The notes below the pieces were generated by a model. It was not told where the DNA came from. It made no database searches and saw only the letters and a list, made by a program, of their open reading frames with translations. A program made the position numbers and the translations under genes. From Symsagittifera roscoffensis (taxonomy: Eukaryota; Xenacoelomorpha; Acoela; Convolutidae), in assembly GCF_963678635.1 (NCBI RefSeq), contig NC_087070.1:18573318-18637317 (forward strand): a DNA stretch of 64,000 nt, written 5' to 3'. Position 1 is the first letter of the stretch. Every line of letters begins with the position of its first letter. Shown here in pieces: positions 1 through 11,973 of the stretch.

Positions 1-514
1 ATCAAACTCAAAACAGTAATCGAAGTGATGTTTCTTATCTTCAATAATTGTTTCATAGGCTCTTCGATTGTTTTCTTTTTTTTCTGATTGAACATTCAAT
101 CTGAGTTATTTCTTCTAAATAAAAACATTGTTGATAAGTTTGGCAGTACTCTACTTTTCTGAAATCTCCTCTCCATCTTCTTAACAAAACTTTTGAATTT
201 TCTGTGTTTCTATACAAAGTAAAACTAATACAATCTCCATCAAGTCTTCTGTCCACCACTCATGTAGTTTTTTGTAGTAGTTCAATCTTAAAATCTGATG
301 AAGGTCCATTTCAGACATTGAAATTGCTTTTGATAGAAAAATATTTCTTACTGATGTTAACAAAGAAACTTGAAAAAATTCGAATTGTTGTACCATTTTT
401 ACTTATTTTGTAATCAACATAAAATGATTTCTCCTCGTTTGGGGAGTAATTAATTTTAAGTAAAATCATGTAGCCAATCAAAACCTCAAATAAGGCAAAA
501 TAATTTGAAAACAA
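1..514 (-). pseudogene. Module D, copy 1 (left end outside or at window edge)
   Basis: This is a decayed copy of the D protein described at 17263-17808. Fragments of the conserved run FYVDYKISKNGTT (about 410-430) and of CQTYQQCFYLEEITQIE (about 100-160) are visible but lie in different frames, so at least two frameshifts separate them. Module Y follows at 808. The C-terminal end runs off the left edge of the window. Confidence 0.55.
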
Positions 515-807
515 ATTGAAAACAAATAAAACCGAGAAAAAATGATAATGTTACAATAAAATATACGTTTTGTTTGTAATTTTGTTCAAATAAAACAAAT
601 TTTTTTCAACTTTTGATACAAGCGGTAATTAGATAAATTTTTCTGTAATTTCTTAAACAAATACTGAAAAATCAATTGATAATTGAATAGATTTTTTTAT
701 GTCATTTTTGATCAAATTTGTATGCTCTGCCTGACTTTTCCTCAGATATCATAGCTCTAAATGTGCGCTTCAGTGACAAAAGATAGTTTTGAACCAACAA
801 TTTTTCA

Positions 808-1325
808 ATGAACAAACATACAAAACATGCATTACCGAGGCTTACAATTATCACAAAAGAAAAAGTTTGCCAAAAACCGAGACAATTCTTTGAATTTGTT
901 CAAAGTATGGTTGATATAGGCAACTTGTTTCATTGTTTCAATCTCTTTTGCAGTGAAGAGTCGAATCTGAATGTAGGAAGGTTTGCTAACCTTTTTTTCT
1001 TGATTGTGACACACACACTCTTCATGTTTTATGTTGCTATTTCATATACTCTATTAAAGATGTCATGTCCAGCTGCTGATTCATTGTTGATTCTTTGCCA
1101 GATTTGGCTTCATATACACGTACGAGTCCAAGGTTTTCAGCATCTTTTGCAGTGATGATTGGAATCTGAATGTAGGAAGATTTGTTAACCTTGTACTTCT
1201 TGATTGTGACACCCACCCTCTTCATGTTGTCTGTTGCTATTTCATATACTCTATTACAGATGTCCAGCTCCTGATCCAGATTTGGCTTCATATATAGGTG
1301 TGACTCCAAGGTTTTCAGCATCGTG
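808..1325 (-). pseudogene. Module Y, copy 1: protein with two tandem repeats of about 60 residues
   Basis: Read on the minus strand, two related segments follow each other: one with LDICNRVYEIATDNMKRV and KVNKSSYIQIPI (1321 to about 1160), and a second with VSKPSYIQIRLFTAKE (about 1010 to 930). Each repeat has the pattern NRVYEIA-x5-KRV-x-VTIKK-x3-K-x-SYIQI. The two are in different frames here. I recognise no known domain. It is flanked by D copy 1 and the CCAAT minisatellite at 1385. Confidence 0.55.
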
Positions 1326-1384
1326 AATAATAGTTATCCGGAATTCTATAGCAGAGCAAAAATAAAAACAGCAAAATTCTTAAC

Positions 1385-1720
1385 CAATTATTTTTCATGT
1401 TGGAGAAAATCAGAATGAAAATGGTATTTAGCCTAGCTGAACTAAAAGTTATCCAATCTAACCATGGAGTTTTCAAAATTTTGCTATCAACCAATCAGAA
1501 TTGAGCATTGATTATGAGGAAATTTTTATCTTTTCGGATATCAACCAATTAGAATCGAGCTCCAATTGTCATGGAAATTTCAACAAATTTAATTCCAACC
1601 AATCAGAATTGAGCTCTAATTTTCACGGATTTTTCAACCATTTTGATATCGTTTGTAGATATCGAGGATTCCTTCACAGGTAGTATTTGTGGTAATAACC
1701 AATCAGAATGAAGTATTCAC
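1385..1720. repeat. CCAAT minisatellite, copy 1
   Basis: Repeats of about 54 bp carry the core caaccaatcagaat, here with variants. It is a degenerate copy of the better array at 16670-16990. It separates module Y (left) from D copy 2 (right). Confidence 0.75.
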
Positions 1721-1859
1721 AGATTTTAAAATACATTGAAATTGTTTTATTGAAAATTTCTAAGGTAACTAACATATCAAATTGACACCAAAGTGAATTT
1801 CTTTGTCTGGTTTATATTGTTTTTTCGTTTCTCAATTCAAATTTTGAAATTTCAATCAA

Positions 1860-2538
1860 AATTTTTCCGATTTGTTCTGTTTCTAAGCAGTGATAAAAGA
1901 AATTAGCAAAAAATACATTTTTATGACTCTCTTTTTGGTATATTGTAATTTAAACAACCGGAAGTCTTTTAAATTTGGATAATCGATTAAAAGATATTCT
2001 GACACATTTAGATTTTGTATTTATATCAAACTCAGAATAGTAATCGAAATGATGTTCCTTATCTTCAATAACTGTTTCATAGGCTCTTCCATTGTATTGT
2101 TTTTTTTCTGATCGACCACTCAATCTGAGTTAACTCTTCTAAATAAAAACAATCTTGATAAGTTTGGCAGTACTCTTCTTTTCTGAAATCGCCTCCCCAT
2201 CTTTTAAACAAAATAATTGAATTTTCTGTGTTTTCATACAAGTTAAAACTAATACAATCTCCATCAAGTCTTCTGTCCACCACTCATGTAGTTTTTTGTA
2301 GTAGTTCAATCTTAAAATCTGATGAATGTCCATTTCAGACATTGAAATTGCTTTTGATAGAAAAATATTTCTTACTGATGTTAACAAAGAAACTTGAAAA
2401 AATTCGAATTGTTGTACCATTTTTACTTATTTTGTAATCAACATAAAATGTTTTCTCCTCGTTTGGGGAGTAATTAATTTTAAGTAAAATCATGTAGCCA
2501 ATCAAAACCTCAAATAAGGCAAAATAATTTGAAAACAA
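1860..2538 (-). pseudogene. Module D, copy 2
   Basis: This is a second degenerate D copy. The N-terminal run FYVDYKISKNGTT, the middle run KRWGGDFRKEEYCQTYQ and part of the C-terminal FDYYSEFDI-like end are all detectable on the minus strand, but in shifted frames. It has the same length and order as the 181-codon open copy at 17263-17808. A module X follows to the right. Confidence 0.55.
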
Positions 2539-2699
2539 TTTGAAAACAAATAAAATCGAGAAAAAATGATAATGTTACAACAAAATATACGTTTTGTTTG
2601 TAATTTTGTTCAAATAAAACAAATTTTTTTCAACTTTTGATAAAAGCAGTAATTAGATAATTTTTTTCGTAACTTCTTAAACAAATACTGGAAAATCAA

Positions 2700-3565
2700 T
2701 TAATAATTGTACAGTGTTTATGTCACTTTTGATTCTATTTGTATATTCTGTCTGATTTTTCCTCAGATATCCTATATCTTAATGTGCGCTTCAGTGACAA
2801 AAGATAGTTTTGAACCAACAATATTTCAATTAACAAAGATACAAAACATCATCAGAAAGCAAAAGGACATTTTTTCAAAAAGCTTCAAAACACGATCAGA
2901 TTTGGTGTAATTTAACTTAACACCTATTTTGTTGGATGATCCTTTTTTTGAAAATGTACTCAACCTATTCTTAATCAAGAAGCAAACTGTAGCAACTGAA
3001 CAGTTTTGCCAAATATATTAAGCAAAAAAAACTATAATTCTACGTATTTTTCTAATTGAAAAACAATTTAAGCTAATCAGAACAAAATCTTTACTAATTG
3101 AAACCGTTCAAATTAAAGTTCATCTAAATAAGAAATTCAACAGCTGGTTCTGCCAAAGTATCAGTTTGTTTAGAAATTTATAGCAAGTTTTATATTATTT
3201 TCTCTAAAAATCTTTCTGCATCAAATTTTTTTGTTTTTTATCTAAGATAAAAAAAGTGTAGCTCTTAAAAGCAAATTTTCGATTTATGCTTCCTGTATCA
3301 TCTTCCAAGAGATATCAGAGTTGGTTCACAAAAAATGCTCAAAATATCTGAGTTGTTCTATATTTTTACCTAATATATCAAATGATAAAAAATTTTCCAA
3401 ACATTACACTTTTATGTTGGATTTTTCTCAAGATATAATTTTTGAGCTTAATTATAAAAAAATTATCTCAATACTCCTAACGATTTATTTTGAGCTTCTA
3501 TCTCAATTTAGTTTTTTTTCAGTTTTTGCTTCATCTACTATCTTCCAACTTAAATTAGTTTGAAC
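2700..3565. repeat. Module X, copy 1
   Basis: This AT-rich segment begins after the linker string cttcagtgacaaaagatag and includes cagctggttctgccaaagta at about 3142 and atctactatcttccaactta at about 3535. The same landmarks recur near 8267, 16010, 18445 and 20880. The first landmark also occurs in reverse complement inside the AT-rich elements at 31.4 and 34.0 kb. No convincing coding frame is seen; it may be an intron of the zinc-finger gene. Confidence 0.65.
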
Positions 3566-3639
3566 AAAATTTTACCTACAAATTGAATTTGAGATGAAAA
3601 AATGCATCAATTTAACGAAAAGGGGGAAGAGATTAGTAA

Positions 3640-3800
3640 GTTCCTCGCTGCTATAAGTATAAAAGTTACTATTTGAATGCTTTAAAACGTCACAGTGCTT
3701 TCGATGTCTCGACGCATCTGTACGTGTTTATTCTCTTCCACATTCAAGACATGCAACTCTTTCGTTTCGATTCAGTGACTGCATCTCAAAAAGAAGAGAA
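3640..3800 (-). pseudogene. Zinc-finger exon, copy 1 (broken)
   Basis: On the minus strand the start MQSLNRNERVACLECGRE is followed by an in-frame TAA where the intact sister at 21522 reads tyrosine, then DASRHRKHCDVLKHSN and a decayed second finger (SNFYTYSSEEL). The first finger has the spacing C-x2-C-x11-H-x3-C. In the second finger the first cysteines have become serine or histidine. It is a pseudogene copy of the exon at 21425-21522. Confidence 0.6.
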
Positions 3801-3894
3801 AAAATGGGAGATTTAGAATGTCCCAAAATTTTGGAAAAGAAGTGTTTAATAGTCTCAAAAAAGAATAAAAGTTAAAAAAAAACAGCAAATTTCT

Positions 3895-4175
3895 TCACCA
3901 ATTGTTTTTCACGTGGAAGAAAATCAGAATGGATATGCTATTTAGCGTAGATGTAATAACAATCATCCAATCTAACCGTGGAGTTTTCAAAAGTTTTGCT
4001 ATCAACCAATCAGAATCCAGCTTCAATAGTCATGGAATTTTAAACAAACTTTTTGTCAACCAATCAGAATTGAGCTCTACTTCCCATGTTTTTTCAACAG
4101 TTTTGATATCGTTTGTAGATATCAACGATTTCTTCACAGGTAGTATTTGTGGTAATAAACAATCAGAATGAAGTA
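3895..4175. repeat. CCAAT minisatellite, copy 2
   Basis: Three units carry caaccaatcagaat plus one terminal caatcagaatgaag. The plus strand stays open for 89 codons (3902-4171) because the 54-bp period is a multiple of three. The reverse strand is also largely open. It lies between the zinc-finger exon and D copy 3. Confidence 0.75.
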
Positions 4176-4310
4176 TTCACAGTTTTTTAAATACTTTGTA
4201 GATCAGAACCAAACTATGTTTACGAAAATTCCCAATCAATCAGTTTTATTGAATTTTTCTAAGTTAACTAACATATCAAATTGACACCAAAGTGAAATTC
4301 CTTGTCTGGT

Positions 4311-4780
4311 TTATATTGTTTTTTCAATACTCAATTCAAATAGGCACTTCCATTGTATTGTATTTTTTCTGATCGACCACTCAATCTGAGTTAATTCTTC
4401 TAAGTAAAAACAATGTTGATAAGTTTGGCAGTACTCTTCTTTTCTGAAATCGCCTCCCCATCTTTTAAACAAAATTATTGAACTTTCTGTGTTTTCATAC
4501 AAAATAAAACTAATACAAACTCCATCAACGTCTTCTGTTCACCACTCTTGTAGTTTTTGCGGTAGTTCAATCTTAAAATCTGATGAATGTCTATTCTGAT
4601 GAATGCTTTTGATAAAATTATATTTTTTATTGAAAGTAACAAAGAAAATTGAAAAAACTTCAATCGTTGTACCATTTTTACTTATTTTGTAATCAACATA
4701 AAACATTTTCTCCTGATTTAGACACTTTTTAGTTTTAAGTAAATTCATGTAGCCACTCAAAACCCAAAATTAAGGCAAAA
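4311..4780 (-). pseudogene. Module D, copy 3 (followed directly by another D)
   Basis: This is a degenerate D module of the same subfamily as 17263-17808 (it shares FFVTFNKKYNFIKSIHQNRHS). Unlike the other copies it is not followed by X or Y: after a linker of about 200 bp the next D copy begins near 4990. This looks like an unequal-crossover or deletion junction. Confidence 0.55.
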
Positions 4781-4989
4781 CAAAATGAAAACAACTAATG
4801 AAATTCAGAAATTCGAAAAAAAAATTGGTAATGTTACAATTAAATATAAACTTTGTTTGTAATTTTGTCAAAAAAACAAACTTTACTTAAATTTTGATGA
4901 AAGCAGTAATTAGATAAATTTTTCTGTAACTTCTTAAAAAAATACTGGAAAATCAATTAATAATTGTACGGTGTTTTATGTCAATTTTG

Positions 4990-5602
4990 ATTCTATTTGT
5001 ATATTTTGTAATTTAAACAACCGGAAGTCTTTTAAATTTGGATAATCGATTAAAAGATATTCTGACAAATCTAGATTTTGTATTTGTATCAAACTCAGAA
5101 CAGTAATCGAAGTGATGTTTCTTATCTTCAATAATTGTTTCATAGGCTCTTCAATTGTTTTCTTTCTTTCTGATTGACCATTCAATCTGCGTTATTTCTT
5201 CTAAATAAAAGCATTGTTGATAAGTTTGGCAGTACTCTAATTTTCTGAAATCTCCTCTCCATCTTTTTAACAAAGCTTTTGAATTTTCTCTGTTTCTATA
5301 CAAATTAAAACTAATACAATCTCCATCAACGTCTTCTGTCCACCACTCATGTATTTTTTTTGTAGTAGTTCAATCTTAAAATCTGATGAATGTCCACTTC
5401 AGACATTGAAATTGCTTTTGATAGAAAAATATTTCTTACTGAAGTTAACAAGGAAACTTGAAAAAATTCGAATTGTTGTACCATTTTTACTTATTTTGTA
5501 ATCAACATAAAATGTTTTCTCCTCGTTTGAAGAGTAATTAGTTTTAAGTAAATTCATGTAGCCAATCAAAACCTCAAATAAGGCAAAATAATTTGAAAAC
5601 AA
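4990..5602 (-). pseudogene. Module D, copy 4
   Basis: D copy of the subfamily shared with copies 1, 2 and 6 (FSSFLVNFSKKYFSIKS). Frames are broken between the N-terminal and C-terminal halves. The junction on its left, at about 4980-5005, joins the linker of copy 3 straight to the tail of this D module. Confidence 0.55.
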
Positions 5603-5876
5603 ATTGAAAACAAAGTAAAATCAAGAAAAAAATGATAAAGTTACAACAAAATATACGTTTTGTTTGTAATTTTGTTCAAATAAAACGATTTTTTTTCAAC
5701 TTTTGATAAAAGCGGTAATTAGATAAATTTTTCTGTAATTTCTCAAACAAATACTGGAAAATCAATTGATAATTGAATAGTTTTTTATGTCATTTTTGAT
5801 CAAATTTGTATGTTCTGTCTGACTTTTCCTCAGATATCATAGCTCTAAATGTGCGCTTCAGTGACAAAAGGTAGTT

Positions 5877-6415
5877 TTGAACCAACAATTTTTTTCAATG
5901 AACAAACATACAAAACATGCATTACCGAGGCTTACAATTATCAAAAAAGAAAAAGTTTCCCAAAAACTGAGACAATTCTTTGAAGTTGTTCAAGGTATGG
6001 TTGATATAGACAACTTGTTTCATTGTTTCAATCTCTTTTGCAGTGAAGAGTCGAATCTGAATGTAGGAAGGTTTGCTAACCTTTTTTTCTTGATTGTGAC
6101 ACACACCCTCTTCATGTTTTATGTTGCTATTTCATATACTCTATTAAATATGTCATGTCCAGCTGCTGATCCATTGTTGATTCTTTGCCAGGTTTGGCTT
6201 CATATACACGTACGAGTCCAAGGTTTTCAGCATCTTTTGCAGTGTAGAGTCGAATCTGAATGTAGGAAGATTTGTTAACCTTGTACTTCTTGATTGCTAC
6301 ACCCACCCTCTTCATGTTGTATGTTGCTATTTCATATACTCTATTACAGATGTCCAGCTCCTGATCCAGATTTGGCTTCGTATATAGGTGTGAGTTCAAG
6401 GTTTTCAGCATCGTG
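5877..6415 (-). pseudogene. Module Y, copy 2
   Basis: The same two-repeat protein as at 808-1325. LDICNRVYEIATYNMKRV is near 6350 and VSKPSYIQIRLFTAKE near 6050, again in different frames. Small indels separate the repeats. The CCAAT minisatellite follows at once. Confidence 0.55.
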
Positions 6416-6479
6416 AATAAAAGTTATCCGGAATTCTATAGCAGGGCAAAAATAAAAACAGCAAAATTCTTAACCAATT

Positions 6480-6810
6480 ATTTTTCATGTTGGAGAAAAT
6501 CAGAATGAAAATGCTATTTAGCCTAGCTGAACTAAAAATTATCCAATCTAACCATGGAGTTTTCAAAAATTTTGCTATCAACCAATCAGAATTGAGCATT
6601 GATTATGAGGAAATTTTTATCTTTTCGGATATCAACCAATTAGAATCGAGCTCCAATTGTCATGGAATTCTCAACAAATTTAATTCCAACCAATCAGAAT
6701 TGAGCTCTAATTTTCACGGATTTTTCAACCATTTTGATATCGTTTGTAGATATCGAGGATTCCTTCACAGGTAGTATTTGTGGTAATAACCAATCAGAAT
6801 GAAGTATTCA
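6480..6810. repeat. CCAAT minisatellite, copy 3
   Basis: Four occurrences of the accaat(c/t)agaat core are spaced about 54 bp apart, with a last one after a longer gap. The plus strand is open for 95 codons (6487-6774), encoding an imperfect 18-residue repeat of the form INQSExSxNxxGxFNxF. Confidence 0.75.
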
Positions 6811-7029
6811 CAGATTTTAAAATACATTGAAGATCAAAACCAAACTATATTTATGAAACTTCCCAACCAATCAGTTTTATTGAAATTTTCTAAGGTAACT
6901 AACATATCAAATTGACACCAAAGTGAAATTCTTTGTCTGGTTTATATTGTTTTTTCAATACTCAATTCAAATTTTGAAATTTCAATCAAAATTTTTCCAA
7001 TTTGTTCTGTTTCTAAGCAGTGAAAAAAT

Positions 7030-7640
7030 AAATTAGCAAACAATACATTTTTATGACTCTCTTTTTGGTATATTGTAATTTAAACAACCGGAAGTCTTTT
7101 AAATTTGGATAATTGATTAAAAGATATTCTGACAAATCTAGATTTTGTATAAGTATCAAACTCAGAACAGTAATCGAAATGATGTTCCTTATCTTCAATA
7201 ACTGTTTCATAGGCGCTTCCATCGTTTTGTTTTTTTCTGATCAACCACTCAATCTGAGTTAACTCTTCTAAATAAAAACAATCTTGATAAGTTTGGCAGT
7301 ACTCTTCTTTTCTGAAATCGCCTCCCCATCTTTTAAACAAAATAATTGAACTTTCTTTAACTTTGAACTTTAAAACTAATACAAACTCCATCAACGTCTT
7401 GTGTTCACCACTCTTGTAGTTTTTGCAGTAGTTCAATCTTAAAATCTGATGAATGTCTATTCTGATGAATGCTTTTGATAAAATTATATTTCTTATTGAA
7501 AGTAACAAAGAAAATTGAAAAAACTTCAATCATTGTACCATTTTTACTTATTTTGTAATCAACATAAAACGTTTTCTCCTAATTTAGAGACTTTTTAGTT
7601 TTAAGTAAATTCATGTAGCCAATCAAAACCCAAAATTACG
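7030..7640 (-). pseudogene. Module D, copy 5
   Basis: The frame from 7529 to 7080 is open for 149 codons and covers the middle and C-terminal part of the D protein (LSIRNIILSKAF through RLPVV). It carries a replacement around 7345-7375, where the sister sequence ENTESSII has become KFKVKESSII. The N-terminal FYVDYKISKNGTT run at about 7560 is in another frame. It is one of the two least damaged D copies. Confidence 0.5.
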
Positions 7641-7834
7641 GCAAAACAAAAAGAAAACAACTAATGAAATTCAGAAATTCGAAAAAAAAATGATAATGTT
7701 ACAATTAAATATAAACTTTGTTTGTAATTTTGTCAAAAAAACAAACTTTACTTAAATTTTGATGAAAGCAGTAATTAGATAAATTTTTCTGTAACTTCTT
7801 AAGCAAATACTGGAAAATCAATTAATAATTGTAC

Positions 7835-8702
7835 AGTGTTTTATGTCAATTTTGACTCTATTTGTATATTTTGTCTGATTTTTCCTCAGATATCCTATAT
7901 CTTAATATGCGCTTCAGTGACAAAAGATAGTTTTGAACCAACAATATTTCAATTAACAAAGATACAAAACGTCATCAGAAAGCAAAATGACATTTTTTCA
8001 AAAAAAAGCTTCAAAACACGATCAGATTTGATATAATTGAACTTAACACCTATTTTGTTGGGTGATCCTTTTTTTGAAAAAGTACTCAACCTATTCTTAA
8101 TCAAGAAGCAAACTGTAGCAACTGAACAGTTTTGCCAAATATATTAAGCAAAAAAAACTATAGTTCTACGTATTTTTCTAATTGAAAAACAGTTTAAGCA
8201 AAAACAAAAAAATCTTTACTAATTGAAACCCTTCAAATTAAAGTTCATCTAATTAAGAGATTCAACAGCTGGTTCTGCCAAAGTATCAGTTTGTTTAGAA
8301 ATTCATAGCAAGTTTTATATTATTTTCTCTAAAATTCTTTCTGCATCAAACTTTTTTGTTTTTTATCTAGGATAAAAAAGTGTAGCTCTTAAAAGCAAAT
8401 TTTCGATTTATGCTTCATGTATCATCTTCCAAGAGATATCGAAGTTGGTTCACAAAAATTGCTCAAAATATCTGAATTGTTCTATAATTTTACCTAATAT
8501 ATCAAATGATAAAAAATTTTCCAAACATTACACTTTTTTGTTGGATTTTTCTAAAGATATAATTTTTGAGCTTAATTATAAAAAAATTATCTCAATACTC
8601 CTATTGATTTATATTGAGTTTCTATCTCAAATTAGTTTTTTTCAGTTTTTGCTTCATCTACTATCTTCCAACTTAAATTATTTTGAACAAAATGTTACCT
8701 AA
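7835..8702. repeat. Module X, copy 2
   Basis: Colinear with 2700-3565; the landmark cagctggttctgccaaagta is at about 8266. AT-rich with no supported coding frame. Confidence 0.65.
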
Positions 8703-8739
8703 AAATTGAATTTGAGATGAAAAAATGCATCAGTTCAAC

Positions 8740-8900
8740 GAAAAGGGGGAAGAGATTAGTAAGTTCCTCGCTGCTATAAGTATAAAAGTTACTATTTGAA
8801 TGCCTTAAAACGTCACAGTGCTTTCGATGTCTCGACGCATCTTTACCTGTGTAAGACATGCAACTCTTTCGTTTCGATTCAGTGACTGCATCTCAATAAG
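8740..8900 (-). pseudogene. Zinc-finger exon, copy 2 (deletion inside the first finger)
   Basis: The start MQSLNRNERVACL is present, but the DNA coding for the second finger cysteine through the arginine/threonine stretch is missing. The rest (the ASRHRKHC region) is therefore read in another frame as MRRDIESTV. The deletion lies at about 8848-8855 compared with the sister at 21425-21522. Confidence 0.6.
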
Positions 8901-9004
8901 AAGAGAAAAAAATGGGAGATTTAGAATGTCCCAAATTTTTGGAAAACAAGTGTTTAATAGTCTCAAAAATAAATAAAAAAGTGAAAAAAACAGCAAATTT
9001 CTTC

Positions 9005-9285
9005 ACCAATTGTTTTTCACGTGGAAGAAAATCAGAATGGATATGCTATTTAGCCTAGCTGTAATAACAATCATCCAATCTAACCGTGGATTTTTCAAAA
9101 GTTTTGCTATCAACCAATCAGAATCCAGCTTCAATAGTCATGGAATTTTCAACAAACTTTTTGTCAACCAATCAGAATTGAGCTCTACTTCTCATGTTTT
9201 TTCAACAGTTTTGATATCGTTTGTAGATATCAACGATTTCTTCACAGGTAGTATTTTATGGTAATAACCAATCAGAATGAATTAT
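9005..9285. repeat. CCAAT minisatellite, copy 4
   Basis: Three 54-bp units with the accaatcagaat core. The plus strand is open for 84 codons from 9010. Same context as copy 2. Confidence 0.75.
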
Positions 9286-9489
9286 TCACAGTTTTTAAAA
9301 TAATTTGTAGATCTGAACCAAACCATGTTTACGAAAATTCCCAATCAATCAGTTTTATTGAAGTTTTCTAAGTTAACTAACATATCAAATTGACACCAAA
9401 GTGAAATTCCTTATCTGGTTTATTTTGTTTTTTCAATACTCAATTCAAATTTTGAGTTTTCGATCGAAATTTTTTCGATTTGTTCTGTT

Positions 9490-10147
9490 TCTAAGCAGTG
9501 AAAAAAGTAATTTTCAAAAAATACATTTTTATGAATCTCTTTTTGGTATATTGTAATTTAAACAACCGGAAGTCTTTCAAATTTGGATAATCGATTAAAA
9601 GATATTCTGACAAATCTAGATTTTGTATTTGTATCAAACTCAAAACAGTAATCGAAGTGATGTTTCTTATCTTCAATAATTGTTTCATAGGCTCTTCGAT
9701 TGTTTTCTTTTTTTCTGATTGACCATTCAATCTGCGTTATTTCTTCTAAATAAAAGCATTGTTGATAAGTTTGGCAGTACTCTAATTTTCTGAAATCTCC
9801 TCTCCATCTTTTTAACAAAACTTTTGAATTTTCTCTGTTTCTATACAAATTAAAACTAATACAATCTCCATCAACGTCTTCTGTCCACCACTCATGTAGT
9901 TTTTTTGTAGTAGTTCAATCTTAAAATCTGATGAATGTCCACTTCAGACATTGAAATTGCTTTTGATAGAAAAATATTTCTTACTGAAGTTAACAAGGAA
10001 ACTTGAAAAAATTCGAATTGTTGTACCATTTTTACTTATTTTGTAATCAACATAAAATGTTTTCTCCTCGTTTGAAGAGTAATTAGTTTTAAGTAAATTC
10101 ATGTAGCCAATCAAAACCTCAAATAAGGCAAAATAATTTGAAAACAA
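9490..10147 (-). pseudogene. Module D, copy 6
   Basis: A 96-codon open frame (9848-9558) covers the C-terminal half of the D protein, and a separate 67-codon frame (10147-9944) covers the N-terminal half (FYVDYKISKNGTT). A frameshift lies between them near 9900, at a poly-T tract that differs in length between copies. Confidence 0.55.
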
Positions 10148-10439
10148 ATTGAAAACAAAGTAAAATCGAGAAAAAATGATAAAGTTACAACAAAATATAC
10201 AATTTGTTTGTAATTTTGATAAAAGCGGTAATTAGACAAATTTTTCTGTAAATTCATAAACAAATACTGGAAAATCAATTGATAATTGGATAGTTTTTTT
10301 TATGTCATTTTTGATCAAATTTGTATGTTCCGTCTGACTTTTCCTCAGATATCATAGCTCTAAATGTGCGCTTCAGTGACAAAAGATAGTTTTGAACCAA
10401 CAATTTTTCAAAGAACAAACATACAAAACATCATCACAC

Positions 10440-11190
10440 AGCATTACTGAGGCTTACAATTATCAACAAAGAAAAAGTCTCCAAAAAACTGAGACAATTC
10501 TTTGAAGTTGTTCAAAGTATGGTTGATATAGGCAACTTGTTTCATTGCTTCAATCTCTTTTGCAGTGAAGAGTCGAATCTGAATGTAGGAAGGTTTGCTA
10601 ACATTTTTTTCTTGATTGTGACACACACCCTCTTCATGTTGTATGTTGCTATTTCATACACTCTATTAAAGATGTCATGTCCAGCTGCTGATCCCCTGTT
10701 GATTCTTTGCCAGATTTGGCTTCATATACACGTCAGAGTCCAAGGTTTTCAGCATCTTTTGCAGTGAAGAGTCGAATCTGAATGTAGGAAGATTTGTTAA
10801 CCTCGTACTTCTTGATTGTGACACCCACCCTCTTCATGTTGTATGTTGCTATTTCATATACTCTATTACAGATGTCCAGCTCCTGATCCAGTGTTGATTT
10901 TTTGCCAAATTTGGCGTCATATATAGGTGTGAGTCCAAGGTTTTCAGCTTCGTGAATAATAGTTATCCGGAATTCCGATAATGCTTCACCTTCTTTCTCA
11001 CTAAGACTGACTTGTTGTGACTTTTCAAATTGTCCCAAATCATTAATTTTTAATAGTTGAAAGCAGGGTTCAAAATAAAATTTCCCTTTGTAGGATTTTC
11101 GAAACCGAACAAATGTCGCATTTCTTGTTTAATCTTTTGAGAATTCGACATAATTGGGACTGGTGTCTCTTCTTGAATAAATTTTTGAAA
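10440..11190 (-). pseudogene. Module Y, copy 3 (longest version)
   Basis: This copy extends further upstream than copies 1 and 2. From 11038 the minus strand reads GQFEKSQQVSLSEKEGE, then EAENLGLTPIYDAK, then the first repeat with LDICNRVYEIATYN and SYIQIRLFTAKD. The second repeat (10680-10450) follows in another frame. Upstream, about 11040-11120, the same frame gives RFRKSYKGKFYFEPCFQL, which also looks coding. The product is unrecognised. Its N-terminal exon may be the fragment at 11201-11383. Confidence 0.55.
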
Positions 11191-11200
11191 AACAGACTGA

Positions 11201-11383
11201 TCAGATGAAGAGAAATGAGAAAAATGATTTTGAAATTAAATGAACTCGGAAGTAAAAAGTATGACTCATCATGGTTTCCATAAATGGAGGTAATACCAAA
11301 TATGGATTGTTATTTATGAAATTTCCATAAACCAAAATCGCGTAGGCGTTATTTCTACTATATAAATCCACAGTTCTCAGCAA
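11201..11383 (-). pseudogene. Unrecognised short coding fragment upstream of module Y
   Basis: A 60-codon frame begins MLRTVDLYSRNNAYAILVYG and ends with a hydrophobic, phenylalanine-rich tail. The same frame is conserved at 23632-23814 with few changes, which is mild support for coding. It overlaps, on the opposite strand, the TATA box of the plus-strand gene that starts at 11399, so one of the two readings may be incidental. Confidence 0.3.
11359..11367 (+). promoter_or_regulatory. TATA box upstream of the plus-strand G gene
   Basis: The sequence tatataaat lies 32 bp before the ATG at 11399, in a block that is also conserved at 23790-23798. The ATG directly follows ttgttccag, which could serve as a splice acceptor or lie in a very short leader. 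The promoter role is inferred from the motif and its conservation only. Confidence 0.4.
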
Positions 11384-11398
11384 AAATTATTGTTCCAG

Positions 11399-11973
11399 AT
11401 GGATGATGCTATGTGTCAAGCTCTTCCAAGCTTTTATTCTGACTATTGTAAAAAATTGCAGTTTATTTCCGTCTCCGGTGATTTTTAAGAAAAATACATA
11501 GTAACACACGATTTTTGTGTCTCTATCCACAACTCTTTATGTTCTCTGGAGAAGTGTAAGTTCCATTTGGTTTTAATAAGATTATCTCTTAGCCAATTGT
11601 TCAGAGATTAGATAAACATGTTTACAAATATCAAGAAATTGACTTTCTTTACACTTTGATCAAACACAGATTTTCTTCAAGTTTTGTTACTTCAAGCGGA
11701 GAAATGTTCAATCAGCTTAGTCGAGCAGTTCAACATAAGTTACGATGGAAAAAAGCCGAAAAGATGCCTGGTATTGCAAAGAAACTACTTATTCGGAAAG
11801 AACTCAAGAGACATTATTTATGTTCCAACCAGATACTGGCTTCCACACAAACTCCTGGTTCAGCGTTTCCAAATAGAATTCGAAAACTTCAAAACTCAAA
11901 GTATGAGTCTGATTTGTTCAAGAGTATTGATTGCTTTTTGATTGTCATGGTTCTGTGCATAGTGTTTATGTAA
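11399..11973 (+). pseudogene. G gene, copy 1: N-terminal exons of an unrecognised basic protein
   Basis: A first exon can be read from ATG 11399: MDDAMCQALPSFYSDYCKKL followed by QFISVSG, then gtgatttt as a possible splice donor at about 11485. A later exon (about 11599-11920) continues with LDKHVYKYQEIDFLYTLIK, then a lysine/arginine-rich stretch (LRWKKAEKMPGIAKKL and RKELKRHYLC). Both exons are matched in the copy at 23830, although the basic stretch is deleted there. The frame ends at 11973 with a hydrophobic tail (FLIVMVLCIVFM). No domain is recognised. It abuts the Gypsy remnant at 12.5 kb. Confidence 0.4.
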